A stretch of DNA of 64,000 nt, taken from the NCBI RefSeq assembly GCF_035083965.1, contig NC_089729.1, forward strand, positions 18,835,964 through 18,899,963. The letters run 5' to 3'. Below the pieces are notes generated by a model. The model was not told the origin of the DNA. It saw only the letters and a program-made list of their open reading frames with translations, and did not search any database. This DNA comes from Branchiostoma lanceolatum. Lineage: Eukaryota; Chordata; Leptocardii; Amphioxiformes; Branchiostomatidae. This document shows, piece after piece, positions 58,725 through 64,000 of this stretch. Position 1 is the first letter of the stretch; every line of letters begins with the position of its first letter. A program made the position numbers and the translations under genes.

Positions 58725-59640
58725 TGGTTATTTTTTGCAAAATATGTGATTTGGAAAGAAGATATAATAAATTCACGTAAATTAAGTTGACTCAGAGTAT
58801 ATATAAAAGAGACTTCTTTACAGATAATTTCTGTAGTAATGAGACAAAATGACTTGGTGAAGGTATGAGGTCGTGGAATTCTAGTTTTAATTACTAAATT
58901 TATTTTGCTGGCACATTCACGTACTAAGAGCAAATTCACTGTATAGTTATACAGGGCACTAACAATAATAATAACTAACAGTCGTTTTATGCCAAGTTCT
59001 CCTTTGTAGCCTGACAACATCGCACTTCTGTCAGCCCCTCCACTAGTCAAGCCCCGAGAAGTGTGGAGGGGCTCTACATAGACCTCTAGACAGATTGTGT
59101 TATACACAGTACTCCTTAGCAGTCAGAGACACATCAATGTTTCCCATTATCATTCTTAGAGTTAGAGGTTAAAATGGAGTGTTCACAGTTGTTTTTAGTT
59201 CAGTTCAAATAAGGGGGTAGGTAGACAGAAGACAGAACAAGACATTTTTGCGGTGGTTTGAAGTTCACGATGAAGAGGTTACCACGAAAACCGTGAACAT
59301 TATACCACCACGAAAAGGTATGAGTGAAATTCCCCCCTCCCCAACCCAGTAGTCTCCAGGACCCGTCCCTCCATCCTAGGATGGAAATTTGCTTGTAAGA
59401 CAGACAGAAAGTTCACTCAAATTGTAAAAAAAAAAACTGAACTTCATGACATGAAACTGATGGAAATGCCAAAAAGTAAGCTTAAAATGACAGATTTATC
59501 GGAGAAAATTAACAACATTAGCTCCATAACATTGACTGCGCCGGAAAAGGTTTAAAGCAGGAGACAGCCCTGCTCCGGCCGACCCTTCTGAAATGTTGAG
59601 TTTCTTCATGCCAGTCCGTGGCATTTGCATGTACTATATA
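58725..59640. other. Intergenic stretch before LAMTOR2
   Basis: Contains a stray right end of the CTTCGCC/GGCGAAG repeat at about 58856-58885 and a degraded MITE piece at about 59240-59320. TTTATT at about 58898 could serve as a distant polyadenylation signal for LAMTOR2 on minus. No gene seen. Confidence 0.4.
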
Positions 59641-62600
59641 CTATGATGCTGCTACTTGTGTCAGGGGGTCTTCCAGGTAATCTGCCAGGGCCTTTGCCTA
59701 TAGGGACACAGTGATGATAAGTTAAACACAATAACCATGCACATAACATTCTCAAAGTTCATATACAGTACAAAGGTATATAGCAAGTTTTGCGTTACTA
59801 TGGTTTAAAAAAAGACTAGAAAAAAATCCACAAACACTTAAAAGTTCTCAATGAAAGATTACATATAACTTAATAATATAAGGAAGCCAGTTACAAGTTC
59901 AAGGAAGTAAAATTTTCATACATTTATAAGTCTCTATAGAATTTTCTTGAAACTTTTTAGCGACAAAACAACACAAGCTGACATTCACCTTCCGAAAGTA
60001 AATAGCAGATGACACAAGCCAGTGCAATGTAATTTGGATCTTTATTTTGCTTAGCCTCTACTATTAGTACCAGGCTTGAGATGTGGCTGGAATCAGTAGA
60101 AATCAGCCAAAAAGGCAGATAACATACCAGATGAGTTGGTCGACCAATAAATACAGTTTACCATGCCGGAAGCCTGTCGGCAGTCGCCTTCTTCAGGCGT
60201 GCTAAACTGTACTTTTTGGCCGGCCAACTCATTTGGTATGTTATCTGTCAATTTTGGTCGATTTCTACTCTTTGCAGCCACAACTGTAGCCTGGTAGAGG
60301 CTAAGCATAATGAAGATCGGATGTGCTGCAAACAATGTTCTTGGTAGTATAACTTTAGAACAACAACTACTGCAGCCTACCTTTGCCTTTAGCATCCCGA
60401 AGCCCACAGCCTTCTCAGCGTAGATACAGAGCAGTAGGTTAGACACCTGTGTGATCGCAACTCTGCCATCCTGGGGGCATAGAACACAGAAGAACATGTG
60501 AGATTTTATTTATTTATTTGATTTACCACATTTGTGGAAGGTTTGACATAACAGGTGACTATCACCTTTTCAAGATGTCAACCCAGACCAGACTGTAAGG
60601 TTTGGACCATTGCACACCAGGGCATGCCCCTTCCCTTTTTTGAAAGGTGTGGTGGGTTCTTTTACGTGCGCGGGGTGTGACTCTCACCAAACACGGGACC
60701 TCCATTTAACATCCTATCCGAGGAACGTCCCTAACCCTAGATGAGATAGGTACTCATTTACACCTGAGTGAAGTGAGGAAAGTCATGTAAAGTGCCTTTC
60801 CAAAGGGCAAAACGTCGGACATGTCTTTGGGCACAACCCGATTAGATCCCGGGTCCTATTGTTTGACAGCCGTGCGCTCTACCACTTGCGCCACATGGCG
60901 CCACCTTTCCATTTGCTGCTGTCCAATCCATGTGAGATTGGTTACGTCAGCTGGTCAAGCCAGATATGACTTCCCGACCATCCCCTAACCACGGATGGGA
61001 GTGGTTCAGAAGCTAGGTCAGCTGTGGTTGGCAGGTGTTTGGCTACATCATGATCAGAATGTATTGATTAGAAATGTTCAAAACATTCAGATAGGATGGG
61101 AGGTCTTGATCTGGACCGGGTTGCAATTGGCTGGTGGTTAGGAGTACAAAATGTAAGTCTATAGTGGTCAGGTTGTGTTTGGGAGTCAAATTTGACTCAA
61201 AACTGGTCAGACTGCTCCTAATCTACATGAACTGCCAACCATGCCATGGTTGGCTGGTGGTTGGGAGTCATGTTTGGCTATAACCGACCGACTTTAGGTA
61301 AGAGTATATAAATGGAATTAGTGTTCATGCTTGTATGACAAGTACTTGCATGAATACAATAGCAAGGGAGCAGGTATTACAAAAGACTGCACTTTAATCA
61401 TAAATCACATTCAAAAACAATATTTGGTGATAAAGGAGCTATGCAACCATTATCTTCTTGCAAGTCACCAAGACTACAAAGAGCAGCATTATCAGGGGAA
61501 TGGGAATCACACAAAGTGTTAATGAAGTGTTATTAATGTTACAACTTATGAAGTGTTATTAGAGTAACAACTTACAATAATAGAAATCTGAAGTACCATT
61601 GATAATGATATGGTCCACCAGGAGTTGTAGGAATTTTGTAGGAAAAAAATGAAAGGGGAAGCATGCATTTTGAGAGAGCAGAACAACCAAGGACAGGGAT
61701 GATATCAGGGGGGCTGGTGTTTCCACCTTCTACGGTGTGTAGTTTTTGAGGAGTATAAATTACCCCCAGTAATTTTAAGGCTTAATTCCCGAGGGGCAAA
61801 ATTACTGAGACTGTTACAAAATTGAAGCCTGTGGCCACATGTGACATGGTACTAGTAGCATCTCTGGTCAATCAGAATTCAATGCTTTTCAGATCATGAT
61901 CTACTCCCCTGGAAGGGCATGGTTAGGGCATGGTGGCGCAGCGCCCCTGTAACCCTCTTTAGAAAAAGCCCTGGGCCACTGTATTACTAGTAACATTGGG
62001 ATAGGAGAATTATATTTATTACTAAAAAGCTAAGTCAGTATCATCATCATGATATTTCTTGCCCCCAGATGACCCCGTGAGGAGAGGGGGGAGGTCCAAG
62101 GCTAAGGCGGGCAGGCCTCCAGCCTGGCATGGTAAGACTCAACGGTGGGAGCCGTCAGAACCGTGCCAGGCAGGGCATTCCACTGGGGAATGGTGCGGGG
62201 GAAATATGAATTTTGCTTGTGTCTGTCCTGGAATTGAGTGTTTGAAATTTGAGATGGTGATTCCCCCAGTATAAAATACATAATGTACTCTATATATAGT
62301 GTAAACATGTATACTAACCTTACAATCCAGAAGAACACATTCTAAGCAGTCTTCGTTGAACGCTGACCTTCCGTTCTTCTCGTACACAGCCCAGATGTTG
62401 CTGGCGATGGCGGCCGTGACACGGGCATCCTTGTCTCCGTACCCCGAGTACGCCAACAATGCTCCCTCTCCATTCAATAGGCTGTTATATTTGAATAGAG
62501 GAATACAAAAAAAGTTTTAAATATAATAAATTTTATTGAAATCTTTGATTTGACAACTCTAATTATAAAGTGCAAAGCAAGAACTGAGAAAGATTATAGA

Positions 62601-63522
62601 AAAAAGTGGTCAACAACTTGCAAGATATTATGTATTGCAAATATACAAACTACTTTGTGGACTATATCAGGCCACATATATTTGATGATATTCGTATTTC
62701 ATTACATCATACCGTTTAAGTTTAAGGTCTCATTTATGTATTACTCCGAGTGGGTACCCTAAAAGAGTCCGTTGCCCCAAAAAATGAACGGCTGCATGTA
62801 CATGTGTCTATATCGGTGTAAAAATCCCTTTTAGCTAGGCCAGCTGATATCAAGCGTCAAACTGATGAAAGCTTGTTTGTAACGGAAGAAATTAACAGCC
62901 GCACGCGAGGTCGGACGTCCACAGCCGGACATTGGCGGTAATTCGGTCGATCACTTTCAGCTGGAAAGTGCCTATTTAGGGGGTCTAGCTAAGTGCCGTT
63001 TTTAATTGCCATAAAAAGGTATTGTATGCCAGCTGGTAGTTGGCAATTTTTTCAAATGATCTAGGGTAGATGAGCTCAAGAGAGAATGAATGACATCGGT
63101 GCATTTCCTATAGCTTCATTACGAACGCGCCCATGTAAAACACGTTTTATAACATGTAAGCCTATGGGGCGGAGAAACTCATGAATGAGACCTTAAAGTT
63201 AGCAGAAACTCGCATTTAATTTTAATAAATATATACATGTAGTCCACTTCCCAAGACACAGATTAGCAACTTGTTATTTTGAAATCTTAAACAATTTTCC
63301 GTACATTATAGCCGCAACAACTGCCGTGCAATAAAGTTTGATATGAGATTTGATAACGTTACGTGTTATGTACACTAACTACACCCCTCCCCCAAAATAC
63401 AACAGTTACTAAACCCTTTCTACATGCCCACTATACAACATATTCTCTACTCACAGCGTACACTGCACCCCTCCTGTGTTCGCCTGGCTTAGGACCTGTG
63501 TCAGCGCCTTAGGCTTCAACAT
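59641..63522 (-). CDS. LAMTOR2: LAMTOR2, Ragulator complex subunit (p14/ROBLD3)
   Basis: Exons: 63522-63455, 62481-62319, 60470-60381, 59697-59641. All have GT/AG and the phases close to exactly 125 residues, the length of vertebrate LAMTOR2. Recognisable stretches are [79 protein letters not shown] and [13 protein letters not shown]. It is a single roadblock-fold domain. It pairs with LAMTOR3 inside Ragulator on the late endosome or lysosome, where the complex anchors Rag GTPases and recruits mTORC1 (family knowledge). No lesion is seen. It is divergently arranged with ECD. Confidence 0.97.
60505..60904 (-). mobile_element. tRNA-derived SINE, full-length copy in LAMTOR2 intron 2
   Basis: On minus: GGCGCCATGTGGCGCAAGTG and GTAGAGCGC (A box), GGGATCTAATCGGGTT (B-box-like), body with GACTTTCCTCACTTCACTCA and AAAAGAACCCACCACACC, then a tail of AAATA repeats at 60505-60525. 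Aligns with 50035-50437 and, reversed, with 10845-11128. Confidence 0.85.
60905..62318. other. Remainder of LAMTOR2 intron 2
   Basis: Low-complexity repeats of GGTTGGCTGGTGGTTGGGAG type at about 60950-61300, otherwise nothing recognised. Short open frames are unsupported. Confidence 0.4.
62721..63197. mobile_element. TIR element with TTTAAGGTCTCATT ends in LAMTOR2 intron 1
   Basis: Left TTTAAGGTCTCATTTATG, right CATGAATGAGACCTTAAA. The right end plus about 25 bases is repeated at 3997-4046. It is 477 bp with no coding frame. Confidence 0.75.
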
Positions 63523-63759
63523 TTCTGCACGAGAAACTTTCCTCACAAACTTTGGAAAACGCAAACGTCTGAATCTTCTTCTGACTTCACTTTCCTCGTG
63601 ACTCTGAGTTTTACTTCCGGGTCAGTGACATTGAGGTCACTTGCACAATATTTTCAATCCGATTTCAACCGACTTTAGGCGCTAAAACTTATGTTCTTAC
63701 ACCTATACTGATTGTACCGTAGCTTTAATTAAATTTTATCTCGTTTTATAGCTTGAAAT
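63523..63759. promoter_or_regulatory. Shared divergent promoter, LAMTOR2 and ECD
   Basis: About 240 bp separate the two start codons. There is no TATA box facing either gene. An ETS-type TTCCGG (about 63615) and a GGTCAGTGACATTGAGGTCA stretch (about 63620) are visible. Short TATA-less intervals between housekeeping genes commonly work as bidirectional promoters; that is inference here. Confidence 0.6.
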
Positions 63760-64000
63760 ATGGAAACGTTACGTTTAGAAATCCCTACCTTTGACCCGGA
63801 AGTTGAAGTGTGTGATGACAACAAAAACATGGCGGCCGCCGAACGACAGGAAGACGTGGTGGAATATTTTCTCTACCCTGCGCCGGGAAAAACAACCCCG
63901 GGGAAAGGTGGCGAGGACTGCGGGCTAGAGGAACAGGCAGACAAGATCCTGGCCCACCTCAGCCCGCTGTTAGTCGACTACATCTGGCAGAAAGAGCCGT
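63760..64000 (+). CDS. ECD: ECD (ecdysoneless homolog), first coding exon, cut by window end
   Basis: Open from ATG 63760 to the end of the window with 80 codons. EDVVEYFLYP and ADKILAHLSPLLVDYIWQKE match the N-terminus of ECD/SGT1 proteins, which act in cell-cycle control and, through PRPF8 and the R2TP chaperone, in splicing (family knowledge). A second in-frame ATG at 63829 (AAAACATGGCGGCC) lies nearer the conserved part, gives a family-like N-terminus and overlaps a YY1-type AACATGGCGGC motif, so it may be the true start. TTTTATAG just before 63752 also looks like a 3' splice site, leaving room for a 5' UTR exon. Confidence 0.85.
   Translation, partial: METLRLEIPTFDPEVEVCDDNKNMAAAERQEDVVEYFLYPAPGKTTPGKGGEDCGLEEQADKILAHLSPLLVDYIWQKEP

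Noticed and set aside
60860..60904. tRNA gene candidate on minus
   Set aside because: The tRNA-like head belongs to a repeated SINE with a degraded B box and an attached SINE body.

Overview
The window is animal nuclear DNA and most likely comes from a cephalochordate (amphioxus, Branchiostoma). I infer this from intron-rich chordate-type genes (MOXD1-like, LAMTOR2, ECD, Shisa-like), a TIR-element-rich background, CR1-like non-LTR elements with a PHD-finger ORF1, and receptor genes of the LRR and NHL types with chordate-style splicing. I ran no database search. Family calls rest on motifs, on intron phases that close exactly, and on recalled family architecture.

Layout: 1-3996 is a CR1-like LINE with an intact ORF1 and an ORF2 broken at three places, followed by an (AC)n tract. 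6140-9732 looks like a small two-exon gene for a secreted peptide of about 96 residues, with a TATA box, a 5' UTR exon and an AATAAA signal. 10845-11430 holds SINE and LINE debris. 12127-14889 is a two-exon leucine-rich-repeat receptor whose tyrosine-motif tail is thrown out of frame by a 73-bp duplication. 14890-24600 is gene-poor: a 123-bp satellite, a duplicated segment of about 0.9 kb, and insertions nested in one of its copies.

24644-34035 (minus) is an 11-exon MOXD1/DBH-like copper monooxygenase of 657 residues with all expected copper ligands. 34848-38960 is repeats and dead LINE sequence. 39887-45808 (minus) is a five-exon type II membrane protein of 865 residues: a long tyrosine-motif cytoplasmic tail, one membrane helix, a repeated stalk and an NHL beta-propeller. 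47065-48140 (minus) is a 5'-truncated LINE. 48790-54070 (plus) is a four-exon Shisa-like protein of 145 residues ending in a PPPY motif. 55187-58724 is an unusual 3.5-kb element with inverted ends, made largely of palindromic AAGAA/TTCTT sub-repeats. 59641-63522 (minus) is LAMTOR2 in four exons (125 residues, the family length). It is head to head with the first exon of ECD (ecdysoneless), which runs off the end of the window; about 240 bp separate them.

The genes do not form an operon or an obvious pathway. The most interesting connection is that two unrelated receptors, the type I LRR protein and the type II NHL protein, carry similar cytoplasmic motifs of the form [I/R]-x-P-Y-[A/G]. This suggests a common intracellular docking or sorting code. 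Introns and intergenic DNA are packed with at least a dozen short inverted-repeat elements, several with readable target-site duplications.
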